Source of the DNA: Portunus trituberculatus | Lineage: Eukaryota > Arthropoda > Malacostraca > Decapoda > Portunidae | Direction of reading: 5' to 3' | Assembly: GCF_017591435.1 (NCBI RefSeq) | Contig: NC_059299.1 | Span: forward strand, 3,242,480-3,306,479 | Length of the DNA: 64,000 nucleotides | Shown here: positions 1 to 24,178 of the stretch, piece by piece | How positions within the stretch are numbered: the first letter of the stretch is position 1 | How the letters are laid out: every line of letters begins with the position of its first letter | Notes under the pieces: generated by a model | Told to the model about the DNA's origin: nothing | What the model saw: the letters and a program-made list of their open reading frames with translations, nothing else | Databases searched by the model: none | Translations under genes and position numbers: made by a program

Positions 1-319
1 AGAAAGCAAGTCAAGAATACTAACTAGTTTCAAATACAACACAAGTAGACAATTCCATCCTGCATCTTTTGAATACTCTAATAACAGAGAGAACACAAAA
101 ATATAAGACTCTTGGCCATCAGAGAGAAAGAAAAGGAAGGAAAATAAAGAAGGGAGTGGTGATGGGGGATGGGGAAGTAGGGTGGAGGAAGGAAATTGGA
201 CCCTAATTAAACACACAAAGGAGCTTGCAAATCTTATTAGTCGGTCACAAAAATAGATCAAATTTGTGGCTTGGGGAAAAAATGGAATACACGACCCATA
301 GAACAAGGCATTCGTCCTC

Positions 320-389
<70 letters not shown>

Positions 390-491
390 ACTTCTAATCA
401 TGATGGAGAGAAAAAAAAAAAAAAAAAAAAAAAACCTCAAGATCTCACAAAACTGGGCTGGAAAAAACAACTACACCAATAGCACACACAC

Positions 492-536
<45 letters not shown>

Positions 537-996
537 CGCACAAAAATGAAAAATATATATAGAACAGTGAACCCTGAAGCCCTAGCATGGGAAAAGAATA
601 AGAAAGATTGTCTGCAAGCCCAAGATCAATGAAGCCACTGGGTCCTTTCTAGGAAGGGTATTAAGGGCAGAATGAGGTGGGAGGGGTGGGGGGAGACAAA
701 AGGGGTCTCCCTATAATAAGGCCTCAGCAAAACCAATCAGAGGGAACAAGAGAGAGAGGTGTGAAAGCAGATGAAAAAAAGGAACGTCAGAAAATATAAA
801 GAAAGTATGATATGTAGAAGTGTTAAAAAAGGTGATAGTATAAATAAAAGTTAATAAATGAAAAGAAAACAAAGGGAAGATATTGCACATATATGTATAC
901 ATAAATAAAGAGTTGAAATACAGGACAGTGAAAGAAAAAAAAGTATATGAAAGTAAAAATGTAAGTCAAATTACAGTAAAGATGAATAAGAATTTG

Positions 997-1032
<36 letters not shown>

Positions 1033-1195
1033 GTCATAACGGAATAAGGTGCAGAATCATGTGATGTAAAACTATACAATAAATAAAAAAAATTGAAAGT
1101 AGAGACAGAACAAAAGAATACCATAAAAAGACACGAGTAGAGAAGCACAGACAACTTGGAGGATGATGACAGTGTGACGAGTGTTCAGTACTTAC
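1..1195. other. Intron 2 of the DGK-like gene, microsatellite-rich
   Basis: No further coding exon is seen here. It contains (TG)n at 320-388, an A-run at 411-434, (CA)n at 483-534 and an A-run at about 997-1025. The next PH-domain exon must lie left of the window. Confidence 0.6.
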
Positions 1196-2795
1196 AGTGG
1201 TGTCCTTCCCATAGTACAGCTTGTGTCCCTTGAGTTTGAAGTATCGTTTCCGCCACCTTTGGAAGGAAGACGTCTGCTTCATCATGTAGCCTTCCTTTAT
1301 TGACACCTGTAATAGATGTGGTATTAGTTAGGAGTCTTTTTCTCTCTTCTATCTTCATCCTAACTTAACCTGTACCAGTAAAAGGCAAAACGAGACAAGA
1401 TGCTAATGACCTTTTCAAAAACATAACCTTAGAATTTAATTGAGTTAGGTGCTACAACAATATTTACAAAAACACAACCTCTCTCACCAAAAACAACTGT
1501 AAGCTAAGACTGAACTCACAACCTCTAAGCCAAACTGAGGAATGAATACTGAGTTACTGTTGCCTATTTTGGCCAAGATGACACCTACACCTAAGCTTCC
1601 CTGATGACAAGGCTAAAACTAACAGAACCTGAGCCATAAAACACCAAAGCTAAATTTCCATGTTTTCTCACCTAGCTATGTACAATGAACTCAGGTGCTT
1701 CACCTCTTATGGAAAGAAGAAACAAGAAATCCTGTGTAAGTTTAGTGCAATGTCCTCCAAGACAAACGTCTAGAACTCTAACTGGACCACACCTTTCTCC
1801 ATACTGACCCAGCGCTTCTCACAAAGAGGCAAACGATGAATATGCAACAAGGAAAAGCGTCGCATGTTAGATGTTATCAATGGCGTCTCACAATGGTGTG
1901 TATTTGCCACGTGTGTAAGTGGACCACAGGGAGGTTGGAACAATGCGCCTTTAAGAAACTATGCAGCAGGAAGTCAGTGTAAAAGATGATGATGAGATAC
2001 TGTAGTTTTATGACATCATTCTCACAGATAAACAGCCATACGGTACCCATAAGAGAAGCTGCAAAAGGAAAAGGTTACACACAACATTCACAATACAGTC
2101 TCGATGAATCATATCAATTCTGTTAACTTTTACCTCCTTTCTCTTTCACCTTCCTTGCTGCTTCAGAAAGTTATTGCATTTCCAAGTTTTTCAATAAATA
2201 TTCATACCAATAAAATGGCAGTTCCAAATAACATGGTAAGGGGATTAAGGAGTTCTTCTGTATTTCTGATCATACAGTGTGATGATGTGTCACACCTTAT
2301 CTCATATCGCCTCACTTTAGGCCAATTATAGATACATGTTATATAATACTGAATAAAAACAGCATTAAAATATATACAATGCAGTACATGAACTTTAGGA
2401 AATAAAAAAAAAAAAGATTCACAAACAAATACAAGAAAACAAAACAATTAATACATGTAAATAGAATGTGGGAACGTCAACCAAGCACAAACATTCTTTC
2501 CTCCTTCCCCACCCTCAATTCACGTCAACTGCCAGGCTTACAACACTGCGATATCCGAGAACCCTCCTGGCGTTACACTCCACTAAAATGCAGCAACACT
2601 CTTCTTTCATGTCTTTTATGAATGCATGCTGTGATAATGAAGGGCCCCCACTGATGGTGTATCTTGTCCAAACACCACACCAGTTACCTAAGTAGTGGGA
2701 GGCTATCAATAGACAGACAGCTGGCCATCACTGAGGAAACCACTGTGTTGTGTTCCCTGAAAGTGATACTATGAAGTAAAAAGATATATATGCAT

Positions 2796-2833
<38 letters not shown>

Positions 2834-3555
2834 TGAGTGTATGCAAATGCGCTTAAATTCTGTTCTGATCAGACAAATTTTCTTCTTGCACATTTACAAA
2901 CAAGAACTTTGCACAAGGAATAGTGAGAACAACTGGTGCTTGGCCTGCCTGATGTGTGGCCCCAGAAGAAGCTCTATTCTATCACTGATCCTTTGCTCAG
3001 AGCTAACCTAATCATGGACTACAAGATTCTCAATAACATCTGTCCTCATGAAAATTTGCTAGTTAGGTACCTTATTGGTAGGAAAAACTGGCACCAGGGC
3101 CACACCAGGGGACAATTCAGAACGGGGAGACACTGGCACCTTTCAAACTTGCCTCCAACCTGACGAAGGGCGGGAAGCAGGGAGGGCGGCGCCTGCACAT
3201 CACAAACACCACACACCTAAACACACACACGACACATAGTACACACTGCACACTGCTTCCTGGCTACTGTACGGCTAGCATATCCTTTCCCGTGTGTCCT
3301 CCCAGGGTGTGTGTTACCAGAGGGGCGGGAGTAGCAAGTATGGGCGGCACAACACGGCCAGGGCGCCTCCCTCTCCTGTTGTTGCCGCCCGCCATTACTT
3401 ACACTGCATTTTATCTCCTTGTTGGTGCTGATCCTCCTGTGGAATGATTCAGCGGGCTCTGTCTCTCCGTCACTCTCTGAAGACTCCACCTCAGCGTATC
3501 CCCCACTCGGTCTTCCCGGCACACTGACATGCAGCTCACCTCCCCCCGTCGCCAT
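1196..3555 (-). CDS. DGKH/DGKD-like: Diacylglycerol kinase delta/eta-like, first two coding exons (partial)
   Basis: Two exons join in phase 0: 3555-3403 (residues 1-51, ATG at 3555, donor GTAAGT) and 1306-1196 (residues 52-88, acceptor TTACAG, donor GTAAG). Exon 1 encodes an acidic, serine-rich leader (ESSESDGE) followed by HRRISTNKEI. Exon 2 opens a pleckstrin homology domain with KEGYMMKQTSSFQRWRKRYF and KLYYGKD. This order, an acidic leader, a short basic Ser/Thr linker, then a PH domain with QTSSFQRW and RYFKL, is that of type II diacylglycerol kinases, which phosphorylate diacylglycerol to phosphatidic acid. The rest of the PH domain, the C1 domains and the catalytic domain lie beyond position 1. 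Intron 1 (1307-3402) carries a possible LINE remnant. Another PH-domain protein is possible, but the leader-plus-PH match favours DGK delta/eta. Confidence 0.8.
2936..3163 (+). mobile_element. Possible LINE reverse-transcriptase C-terminal remnant
   Basis: A 75-codon open stretch inside DGK intron 1 reads LGLPDVWPQKK, then LLRANLIMDYKILNN, then HTRGQFRTGR. This resembles the conserved tail of CR1/jockey-type reverse transcriptases (LGLP..L..RR..RADLI..YKI, then an HTRG block). It lies antisense to the gene and has no RT core. A short degenerate fragment; identification is tentative. Confidence 0.4.
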
Positions 3556-4970
3556 ATTTACACTGTCACTTCACGGCTGTGTTGACATGTTTGCCCCGCG
3601 CCGCTACACTTAGCAATGCCCGCTACACTATTTTTTTTTTTTTTCACTCCTTATATCCATTAGCCACTCTCTCTCACGTTTGGGTGTCCTGTTTCTCTTT
3701 TTTTTTAATATGCTGTTATTCGGTGTTTTCAAAAGTGCTTATTATGATTGTTATTGTGACGGTTTAATTGGGATATTTTACGCCATTAACAGAAAAATAA
3801 AAATAAAAAAACATTAGTGAGCCCGCAACTTATCACTATGGCCTTTGTTACGGGGGTCTAAGGTATTCAAGAATACGTGCTCATGATTTCAGTGGACTTG
3901 ACTGATACTGCCATGATGGCGAGGTATATTTATATCTAATAATAAAATTAGCTTTAATTGTAAGCCCACCACCGCCACTACCATCACCATCACTACTACT
4001 AATACTACTACTATTACTATTACTACTAATACTACTTAATAAAAATGGATATGATAATGTTTCATGCAAAAAATCATCTTTTGCCATATTCATTTTATTC
4101 TGCATAGGATTTTAAACCTAAGAGGATTTGAATTGCTTGAGTTTTATTCAATTGTCAGTCACTTAAACACACTACGTACTTACTAATAAATCTACAAAAG
4201 TGTCACAACTTACATTGTACAATATAGTATAGTCTTAAAGCCTATAAGTTTATTACTACTAAATTACTAGTATTAGTAATAAAATCTAAATAAATAATTA
4301 AATCAACGTCTAAAAGTCTACGGTAATAATGATAACATTTTACTCACCGAACTATAAACTATTCTATTAGAACAATTTGTATATATTGCTTTCTCCATCC
4401 TGAGCTACAGTCTGCTGCTTTGTGCGTCCCTCGCTCCTTCGCCTTGAGCCTTGAAGGACGGGAGGAGGCGATGTACAGTATGTAGTGTTGCGTTGCCTTC
4501 ACAGTCAGAGTTTCGTCTTCGTAATAGACTCCCTCATGTGAATTTGATTTATGCTCTTCCTCTTTCCATTCTACCCGTATTCCTTTGAATCATTCGTTCT
4601 TCTAATCTTATCTGCCAAAATGTACGTCTTATCTTGCCATACCACGCTTCATCCGTGGCATAAAATGTATACATAATTTAGAGATATGTTACAGTATGAA
4701 TTATGAACAAAACACCATGTGTAAATCATGATTGAAGTAAGATTCAAATAAACTCTATCGAACTTCCACAAATAAAGTTTTTGCATATAATCTACTCAGT
4801 GATCAATGCGATAAATTGACATTTCCGAATTAAGAGCAAAATCAATTAAGTCAAATATGTAATAATAATAATAAAAAAAATCATTTCATTCTAACCACAG
4901 GGCCAGTGGCAAAGACATGAGCAATGTTAACGAGTTTTGATAGTGTTTTGAAGGATTTGAAATGCATCGC
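3556..4970. other. Spacer between the DGK 5' end and the ammonium transporter 3' end
   Basis: About 1.4 kb. The right part should hold the transporter 3' UTR. Minus-strand AATAAA signals occur at about 4092-4097, 4141-4146 and 4248-4254. The left end, next to ATG 3555, should hold the DGK 5' UTR and promoter. It is AT-rich with a short imperfect ACT array at 3990-4040. No open frame of interest was seen. Confidence 0.45.
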
Positions 4971-15574
<10,604 letters not shown>

Positions 15575-15599
15575 CTGTGGGCGGACAATGGTAGAGAGG

Positions 15600-15806
15600 A
15601 AAGTGATGGTGGTGGTGGTGGTGGTGGTAAGGGAGAGTAGGAAGACGGTAAGGAGGAAAATGAGTAGGAAGAAGAGGAGGAAGAGGATGAGTAGAAAGAG
15701 GATGAGTAGGAAAAGGATGAGCAAGAGGAGGATGAGGAGAAGAAGAAAGAGGAATAGCAGAGAGATAATGTTGGTGATGGTGATAGCTGTAGTAGTAGTA
15801 GTAGTT

Positions 15807-15886
<80 letters not shown>

Positions 15887-16459
15887 TGACGACGATAATG
15901 ATGCTAATGATGCTAATGAAAAAGAAGATAAGAATAATAACAACAACAATAACCATCAACAATAACAACAATAACTACAACATATACTCCCTCTGCAACC
16001 CTTTCCTTACAACTCTTCGTATAAAAAAAAGAATCTACAAACACATTTTCACCAATTTTCCTTTAATTTTCTTTCATTTTCCCTCCTACGCCAACGAAAG
16101 CAGAAGGAAAGATAGCAGAAAGATAGCGACGTACCTCCGCAGTTGTGCTTTTAGCTAAATTAAGGTCACATCAAGTCGAACGAGGTTATTTCTATCATTA
16201 ATCTTCACTTTTTTGCTCCCCCCTCCCCCTTTAAATTCATTGCCTCGCGTCTCGACTCATCTGGAACACCCAAACCTTAACCTATCACTGTGACGTTGAG
16301 TTGCCTTTCCTTCGGGTTATAGAGTAGTAAAGACGTGTAATGGTGGTGGTGGTGGTGGTGGTGGTGGTGGTGGTGGTGGTGGTGGTAGCGTGGTCACTCC
16401 ACAATGGCAACCTTGACCCAACACAAGAGCTGGCTTCTATTCTAGGTCACTCTTAACTT

Positions 16460-16528
<69 letters not shown>

Positions 16529-19000
16529 TTGGGTAGAGTTTATATTGGAAGAAGAGGAGGAGTAGGAGGAGGAGGAGGAGGAAGAAGAGGAGGAGGAGGA
16601 AGAGGAGAGGAGGAGGAGGAGGAGGAGGAGGAGGAGGAGAGAGGAGGAGGAGGAGGAGGAGGAGGAGGAGGAGGAGGAGGAGGAGGAGGAGGAGGAGGAG
16701 GAGGAGGAGGAGGGGAAGAGGAGTGCTTATCCCTTGATGTCCAAATGATGGCTGGAAAAACTACAAAAGAAGAATCAATAACAACTACACGTATTACTGA
16801 ACCTCCCCTCTCTCTCTCTCTCTCTCTCTCTTTGTCGATGAAACAGCACCCCACTTTTAAGAATCTCGCTTTCTCCTCTTTTTCCTCCTCCTCCTCCTCC
16901 TCCTCCTCCTCCTCCTCCTCCTCTTCCTTCCTCGGGCCTTCCATAACACTCTTGCTCTAAAAAAGGGGGGCGGGGGTCGCGGGGGCCTGGGGGTCACTGG
17001 GGGCTGGGGGCTGGATGGGGTCACTACGCCTCTATCATCATGTCCAGCTGTAAGAAATATCGACCCTTTTATTGTTCTGTCAATTTTCTCCCTTTTTTTC
17101 TTAAGACTCTCCTTGTAGTTATTCCCTTTTCAGTTTTTTTTTCCTTTTTCTTTTTTTTTCTTTTTTTTTCCTTTCCTCTTTTTTTCTTTTTTTCTTTTCC
17201 TTTTTTCCTTTTTTTCCTTTTTTTTTTTTTCTTGGTTGGTGAAGGTACTGTTTGGGGAGCGGGGTGGTGAGAAGGGGTGGGTGGCAGGGGGTGGATGAGA
17301 CAAGGAAAAGGGGGATTCTGGGTAATTTTCGTGTTTATGTATACGTATATTGTTTTCTTCTTCTTCTTCTTCTTCTTCTTCTTTTCTTCTTCTTCGTTCA
17401 GTGTTGATTTGATTGATTGCTGTTTTTTTATTCTTATTCTTATTTGTTTGTCTTTCTGTTTTCTTTGTTGTCATTGTATAGATTTTTCTTTTTTTTTTAT
17501 TCATTTATTTATTTTTGTGGACAGAGTTTTTTTTAATGTACAAATTTGTCTTTTTTTCGGTTTTCATTGATTTTTCTTTTCTCTTTTTTGAGGGATTTGT
17601 TTCTTCCATCATTTTACAGATTTATACATACATACATACATACAATACATACATACATACATACATACATACATACATTCACTTATTCGGAAAAGGTGAC
17701 ACGTACCTTTTACTTTTCTCTCCTTTAAGTTTCCAAAGACTTTATAGGTTTAAAACAAGTCACTATTGGAAAACGTTACACTCACGTTGACAAAAAACAA
17801 ACACGGTTATTATTCTCCTTGTAATCCACATCATTTCCGTGAACACTTACAGTCAAACACACCTGGAGCTCTGAAGGCACTTGTGAAAAATAGAAAAAAT
17901 GAAATAAGAAAAGAAAAGAAAGCCCGTGTCTTTTCTTACACTGAACGTTTCGGTAACTCTAAAATCACGAAAGCATAAAAGGGAAAGTCAAGATACCGGT
18001 ATACGTGTCTCTTTTTAAACCTAAATCTTTTCCGTATTCGCACTCTCTTCAGAACCAGAACACTGTCAGTAACCAACACGAAAACACTGCCGCAAAACAC
18101 TGAAAACCCTCTATTTATCACACAGAACCATAAAGAACACTAAATCCTACAGCAAGACGATAAAAAAGAAAACAAACATGAAATCTATCGTATCACAAAC
18201 ACAAGGCAAGCAGAAATCCTTCACGATAGGAGATACGGAAGCAAAACAAAAGAAGTTCGCCAATAAGTGTTTGAAAACCGCGGAAAGTCCCAAAACATTG
18301 AGCCACACGCGCCCCTCTTCGTAATACTCCAACACTTTTCTTTTTTCCCGCATTTTTGGGACGAGGACGCGTGAGGCGGGACCACGCGAGGAGGAGAACG
18401 TTTTGGGGCGTGATGGATTATCGATAGCCAGACTTCCAGGTTCCAGGAGGATATGCTGAGCTGACATGCGAATATACAGGGCTTGAAGTGGTTCAGATTC
18501 TACGCTCTTGATGTTCACTCGATACTCTTCGCTCCGTCATCATTGCTGCCACCATTATCATTGCATTAGTAGTAGGGGTAGAACTGGTGATGGTGATGGT
18601 GATGGAGGCAGTAGCAGTAGCAAAAGTAGCAGCGGTGGTGATCGTAGCAGTAGTAGCAGAAGCAGTAATGGATGGAAAGAAGAACGAAAGAAGAACACGA
18701 GAAGCAGGAGGAGGAAAATACATAACCTTCAAAGCGAGAGGGTTTATCTGAGCAGGGTGTGTGTGGGTGGGGTGCGGCGGGGCGTGGAGTGACCTGGCAA
18801 GCTGCCCGCACACACAGGAAAGAAAAGACTATAAAAAGAAAAGAAAAACATAACAAGAGAGAAAAAAAGAGATGAAGAGAAAGAAGTAATTTCGTTCTAG
18901 TGCCTTCTCCAAGTTTCATCCTCTCGTCCTTTCGCCTTCAAATAAAATGGATATAAATAGAAAAAAAAGTTAGCGAAAGGAGTTATAAGTGTTAGGATAG
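15600..19000. other. Intergenic region or AMT upstream region with microsatellites
   Basis: (GGT)n at 15608-15630, (TAG)n at 15786-15887, (GGT)n at 16338-16386, (GA)n at 16462-16526, (GGA)n at 16550-16715, (CT)n at 16808-16831, (CTC)n at 16884-16925, long T-rich tracts at 17130-17235, (TTC)n at 17355-17400 and (ATAC)n at 17625-17680. A GC-richer patch at 18340-18450 could be a promoter or 5' exon of the transporter, but nothing in the sequence proves it. No confident gene was found. Confidence 0.5.
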
Positions 19001-19390
<390 letters not shown>

Positions 19391-19997
19391 CGGTATGACG
19401 GTTGAGTATTGAGTGTTTGTCAATACACCATTAAATTTTTGTACTACACTTCATATTTTCTCCTCATTCTGCGAAAACCACAAAAAGATTAAAGCTAACG
19501 TGTTTCACTTTTTTTTTTTCTAACATCCAGCGAAGTCACTTAAGTCTATGAAATAAGCGTAATGACAGGTGCACATGAAGTCCGTCGTGGTTACCTGCCG
19601 CGATGATGCACACCTGACGGCTTATTGATCTGCTGTCATTACTGGTATTTGATTAGTCTCGGGGGCGTAAATCTCGATAATGACGCCCCTTCCTCCCCAT
19701 GCCGCGGTGCACTATGGGAGGTTAACGCATACACCTTGAACGCAGCAACCGATTATAGCGGGAAAAAATACAATAGTTGTTGTTATTGGAGTAAAAAAGG
19801 AAACGATACTCGGAATATTATCGAACAGAGTAGTTTTTGTTTCCTCCCATGTATTCTGTTACTAGATTTCACTCGTTTCATCTAAGTTACGTCACGTCTT
19901 GGTCAGTGTTAATATGCACAGCCTGATCGCACTCGCCGTGGCCGTGATGAAGGAACACTGCCATTGTTTCTCCTACGCTGTGTAAAATGTGATTAAA

Positions 19998-20215
19998 AGC
20001 CCTATTCAGAAACGCTTTGCACTCTCACGACTACTATTTCCAAAGGCTCTAATTGAAGATACTCATGTTTTTAAGGGTATTTTTATGGTTTTGGTGATGG
20101 ATTAGCAAGATTTCTAAGTGATCATAAGGAGAAACTGTCTTAAAACCCAGCTAGTTGTCTAAATGGGACTTGAAAAATTGTCGTGGTGAAAAGACAAGGC
20201 GTTTCTGAATATGGC
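19998..20215. mobile_element. MITE family 2, full-length copy (about 218 bp)
   Basis: Imperfect terminal inverted repeats: the left end reads CCTATTCAGAAACGC and the right end reads GCGTTTCTGAATATGGCC, so both ends start roughly GGCC.TATTCAGAAACGC. There is no open frame, so this is a non-autonomous element. The superfamily is unknown. Confidence 0.65.
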
Positions 20216-20356
20216 CGTAAGTCGGGAAGCGCTGAGAGTGAGAACCTTCCTCTTGGATATTGCTTCTTACTTGTTCTGCGTTACACCTTCCTGTTAAGAT
20301 CTCATTACGGCTACATTTTACTGTAAATACTACGGGTTCATAATAGTATCTTTGCT

Positions 20357-20577
20357 TTGACCTCTTCAGTACTGAGACGCATTTTTACCATGAGTTTTGG
20401 GTATGATTGGACAACTTTATTTACATTAGGAAGGATCTATGGAGGTCAGAAGATTGATGGCCAGAGTCTTCACTATTTTCCCCATTTCAATTCCCATTTA
20501 AGTTTCAAAAGCTGCATGAAATTAGTAAATAGTAACCAGAATGAATGTGAAAATGCGTCATGGTACTGAAGGGACTA
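20357..20577 (+). mobile_element. TTAA-type MITE family 1, copy A
   Basis: Begins CCTCTTCAGTACTGAGACGC at 20361 and ends GCGTCATGGTACTGAAGGG, an inverted repeat of the start. The core contains CTATGGAGGTCAGAAGATTG. The flanks are TTGA and CTAA, so the TTAA target duplication has decayed. Confidence 0.7.
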
Positions 20578-20977
20578 AACTTTCTTCCTTATCCTAACCT
20601 AACCAAACCTAACGCAACTCATCCTTATCTTATCTACCATTACTCAACATTACCATATAAAGAATTCAACAATCAACAACACCATAAAGTATATATAACT
20701 ATTCGCCATAGAAAGACATATAAAGTACCACACATTTATTTCGGCAGCTGATGTGAAATTATTAACGATTATAATTTAAAGTCAGATATTAAACCCGAGA
20801 ATATGGCACAAGTTTCTGGGAATCTGATTAGTAAAGAGGAAAACAGATATGCATACACGATACAGTCACTTGAGGCACCACTCGCTCACTTCCCACGACT
20901 CGCTCACTTCCCACAGCAGACTACTTGGAGAATTACCCTGAATCGCTACACGAGCTCAACACAATACATTAATTAGT

Positions 20978-21379
20978 GAGTATAGCATATGAATGAAACT
21001 ACAGGTGGGAAGAATAACCTCCACCTTTACTACTACTACTACTACTACTACTACTACACATACATACACACAAATACCTGAATGAAATAGTAATAACAAT
21101 CTTAAAACCACCCTAAGTAATCTGAAAATCCTCGTAAATATCTGTAATGGAAAGAAAAGAAGACAACACTTAATGGCGAGGAAATGAAAGCTCACAAATA
21201 AGCAGAAAGGGATGCATAAAGGTCAAGAGTGCCTCAAATAGTTAACTCAAAGACAACAGTGCAATGAGCTGCGTGATAAGGAATAAAATGAGGGAATTGT
21301 GGGTAGAGAATTGTTAGTGTGTCGTACTGGAATGATTGTGCGAATAGGATCAGCAATTATTCTATATATGATGATGGTA

Positions 21380-21420
<41 letters not shown>

Positions 21421-21445
21421 AGTAGTAGTAGTAGTAGTAGGGATA
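20978..21445. repeat. (ACT)n and (TAG)n microsatellites
   Basis: (ACT)n at 21027-21057 and (TAG)n at 21380-21440 with one phase break. Confidence 0.85.
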
Positions 21446-21944
21446 CTGGAGATTATTCTTAGCAACTAATACTAACAATCACAAACAAAACACAAACTAA
21501 ACAACAAAATAGAAAACAAAAATAAATATACAAACAAAAGCAAAAACACCAACAAAACTGGAGCGGCGTGAAGCAAATACCGGTGATACCAAAAACGGAA
21601 TAACCTTTTCATCCGCGACTCAGTTGAGAGTTGAGGGACGCAGAAGAAGAAGAAGAAGGGGGCGGCGCGGGCTCCCTCAGTCTCTATCCGAGCCCTGGAA
21701 GACTAGAACTGAAGCCCTTAGTCACTCCAGACCCTCCCCCCCCTCCCCCTCACCCCTCATCCGTGGAACACTAGCGAAAACATTACATTATTGATACCCT
21801 TCCCTCCCTCTTGCCTCCTGCCTCCTCTCTCTCTCTCTAATTCTTCCTCTCTATAAGATTCTCCCCATTCCTGCTCATCCCTTTAACCCCGGTAACGATT
21901 GTGGCTTGTTATGCATCACCAGTGGGAAAATACACCCATAGGAA

Positions 21945-22012
21945 CTTAACTATACATCTCTGTGGCCTTTCAAAGCAGTCGTTAAAAGAATCTACATCGT
22001 TTCAAAATATGT
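21945..22012. mobile_element. MITE family 2, 3' fragment
   Basis: CATCTCTGTGGCCTTTCAAA, then CAGTCGT and ATCGTTTCAAAATATG match the right third of the family 2 copy at 24422. Both edges are diffuse. Confidence 0.45.
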
Positions 22013-22069
22013 GTCCCTGGTATGCTTTCCGTCTTCTCGATCTTAACACATTTTACGACTTATTAACTC

Positions 22070-22257
22070 TTAACCCCCAAGTACCGTAGCACATTTTCAT
22101 ATTTATTCTGTTCACTATTTGGTGATTTTAAAAAGAATCAGTGAAGACTCCAGCCATTAATCTTCTGAGCTCCATAGACCCTTCCTAAAGAAAGCAAACT
22201 CGTCTAATCATAACCAAAATTCATGGTAAAAATGCTTCCCGGTCCTGAAAGGGTTAA
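22070..22257 (-). mobile_element. TTAA-type MITE family 1, copy B
   Basis: Bounded by TTAA at 22070-22073 and at 22254-22257. Terminal repeats are CCCCCAAGTACCG and CGGTCCTGAAAGGG. The core CCATTAATCTTCTGAGCTCC is the reverse complement of copy A. Confidence 0.7.
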
Positions 22258-22534
22258 GATTCAGTGACTCTCAAGACTTAATCCCATTGATATCTGCCCC
22301 ATACACCTTAGACACCTCACCTCCGCACCTTCCATACCCCATACACTGTCTTTCGTGAGTCTAAAGGATCGTCATGTGTTCCTCTTATCACGTATCCCGC
22401 CATGCCGCCATAAACACAGCGGCGTCCATCCCACAGCGTGTTTATAAGCCTATGACATCAACAGGACCCGAGTCGTCCATGAAGAATAAAAAAACAGTAA
22501 TTGCCGCAATCAGGATCGTGAGTAATTGACGAGG

Positions 22535-22703
22535 ACGCTGCTGCTGCTGCTGCTGCTACTCGTAATGGAAGGTCGGTCATCAGCAGCGGCGGTGTCTACG
22601 TTAAGTCATTGTGGTATGTGTGTGTATGATGGACGGATGGATGGACACACAGACACACATCACGAGTCTCAGCACGTGATATCACCCTTAGTAATATGGT
22701 GAA

Positions 22704-22767
<64 letters not shown>

Positions 22768-22770
22768 CTT
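22535..22770. repeat. (CTG)n and (CA)n microsatellites
   Basis: A short CTG run at 22541-22558 and (CA)n at 22706-22766. Confidence 0.85.
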
Positions 22771-23092
22771 GTTTCCTTCCTTCTCATCTCTCGCTCTTTC
22801 TTTCTCTTTCTTTCTCTCCCTTCTTAATGGAATTGGCCAAGTTATTACCTCTCAAAGTGAAAACATTACGGAAAATAATTATGGCTCCATGAAAACAGAG
22901 CATCTTAATGGGGAAGTTTTCTCGTTAGGGACTGGCTAATGGCGGTGGTGTGCAAGGCAAGCTGCAATGTAAAATAACTCTGTATCATTATTTCATATCT
23001 TCTTTTCCCAATCATACAAATGAGCAATTGTTTTAACTTTGAGTCCTTGCAGATGTTGGTATGTTAATTTCACTTGAGTAAATACTATTCCA

Positions 23093-23268
23093 TTAACCGC
23101 TTCAATACTGGGACACATTTCATTTTATTGACATTAGGAAGGGTCCATGGAGGTCAGGAAATTGATGGCCACAGTCTTCACTATTCTAATCCCAACATAA
23201 GTTTCCGAAGTTATATAAAATCACCAAATAGCGAGTAGAATCATTAAAAACGCGTCATGGCACTGCAG
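23093..23268 (+). mobile_element. TTAA-type MITE family 1, copy C
   Basis: TTAA at 23093-23096, then CCGCTTCAATACTGGGACAC. The right end GCGTCATGGCACTGCAG is diverged and its TTAA is lost. The core GGTCCATGGAGGTCAGGAAA matches copy A. Confidence 0.65.
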
Positions 23269-23482
23269 TTTATTGTTCCCAAAATTACATAAGTACATAC
23301 AAGTACATAAAAAGTATAATCTAACTTAACCTAACTTACCTAATCTAATTTATCTTGATATATCTCACTCCTAAACAACTCAGCCCCACCTAACTTAACC
23401 TGATTTAAACAACAAACAAACCGAACTCAATCTAACTTTAGGCTAACCCAATCCAGCCGAACGTGCCATAATCTAACTTCCC

Positions 23483-23670
23483 TTAACTCCTTCAGTGCTG
23501 GTTTGATTAGACAATTTTCTTTACAATAGGAAGGTTTTATGGAGGTCAGAAGATTAATGGCTAGAGTCTTCACTATATAAATCCTTACGTGAGTTTCTGA
23601 AGCTGTGTACAATCACCAAATAGTAACCAGAATAAATATAAAAACGTGTCATAAGTACTGAAGAAGTTAA
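23483..23670 (+). mobile_element. TTAA-type MITE family 1, copy D
   Basis: TTAA on both sides (23483-23486 and 23667-23670), with ends CTCCTTCAGTGCTGG and AAGTACTGAAGAAG. The core TATGGAGGTCAGAAGATTAA is shared with the other copies. Confidence 0.7.
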
Positions 23671-23780
23671 GCAAACCTGTCATAGCGGAAGACACTGAAT
23701 TCCTGTTATGTATAGAATGTCGGGCGTTGATTTGTATGTATGAGGCCATGAAGCTGTGCCACGCTTAAACTCTGTAGCAG

Positions 23781-24140
23781 GATAGTCCACCATCACCATT
23801 TCCACCTCACCATCACCATTACAACCTCACCATCACCATTACAGCCTCACCATCACCATTACCACCTCACCATCACCATTACAGCCTCACCATCACCATT
23901 ACAGCCTCACCATCACCATTACAGCCTCACCATCACCATTACAGCCTCACCATCACCATTACAGCCTCACCATCACCATTACAGCCTCACCATCACCATT
24001 ACAGCCTCATCATCACCATTACAGCCTCATCATCACCATTACCACCTCATCAGCACCATTACAGCCTCATCATCACCATTACAGCCTCACCATCACCATT
24101 GCAGCCTCACCATCACCATTACCACCTCACCATCACCATT
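23781..24140. repeat. 20-bp minisatellite, 18 units
   Basis: The unit is ACAGCCTCACCATCACCATT. Eighteen units fill exactly 360 bp with substitutions but no insertion or deletion. A C-to-T variant (CCTCATCAT) clusters in the units at 24001-24080. Confidence 0.92.
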
Positions 24141-24178
24141 ACTATCCCTTTCCAGCGTGAGTGTGAAGGATGGGTAAT

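Noticed and set aside
225..549. Open frames over the TG/CA arrays near the left edge
   Set aside because: They are translations of (TG)n and (CA)n microsatellites (Cys-Val or His-Thr repeats) and lie in a DGK intron.
23781..24140. CRISPR-like array
   Set aside because: The 20-bp units are contiguous with no spacers, so this is a minisatellite; the genome is also eukaryotic.
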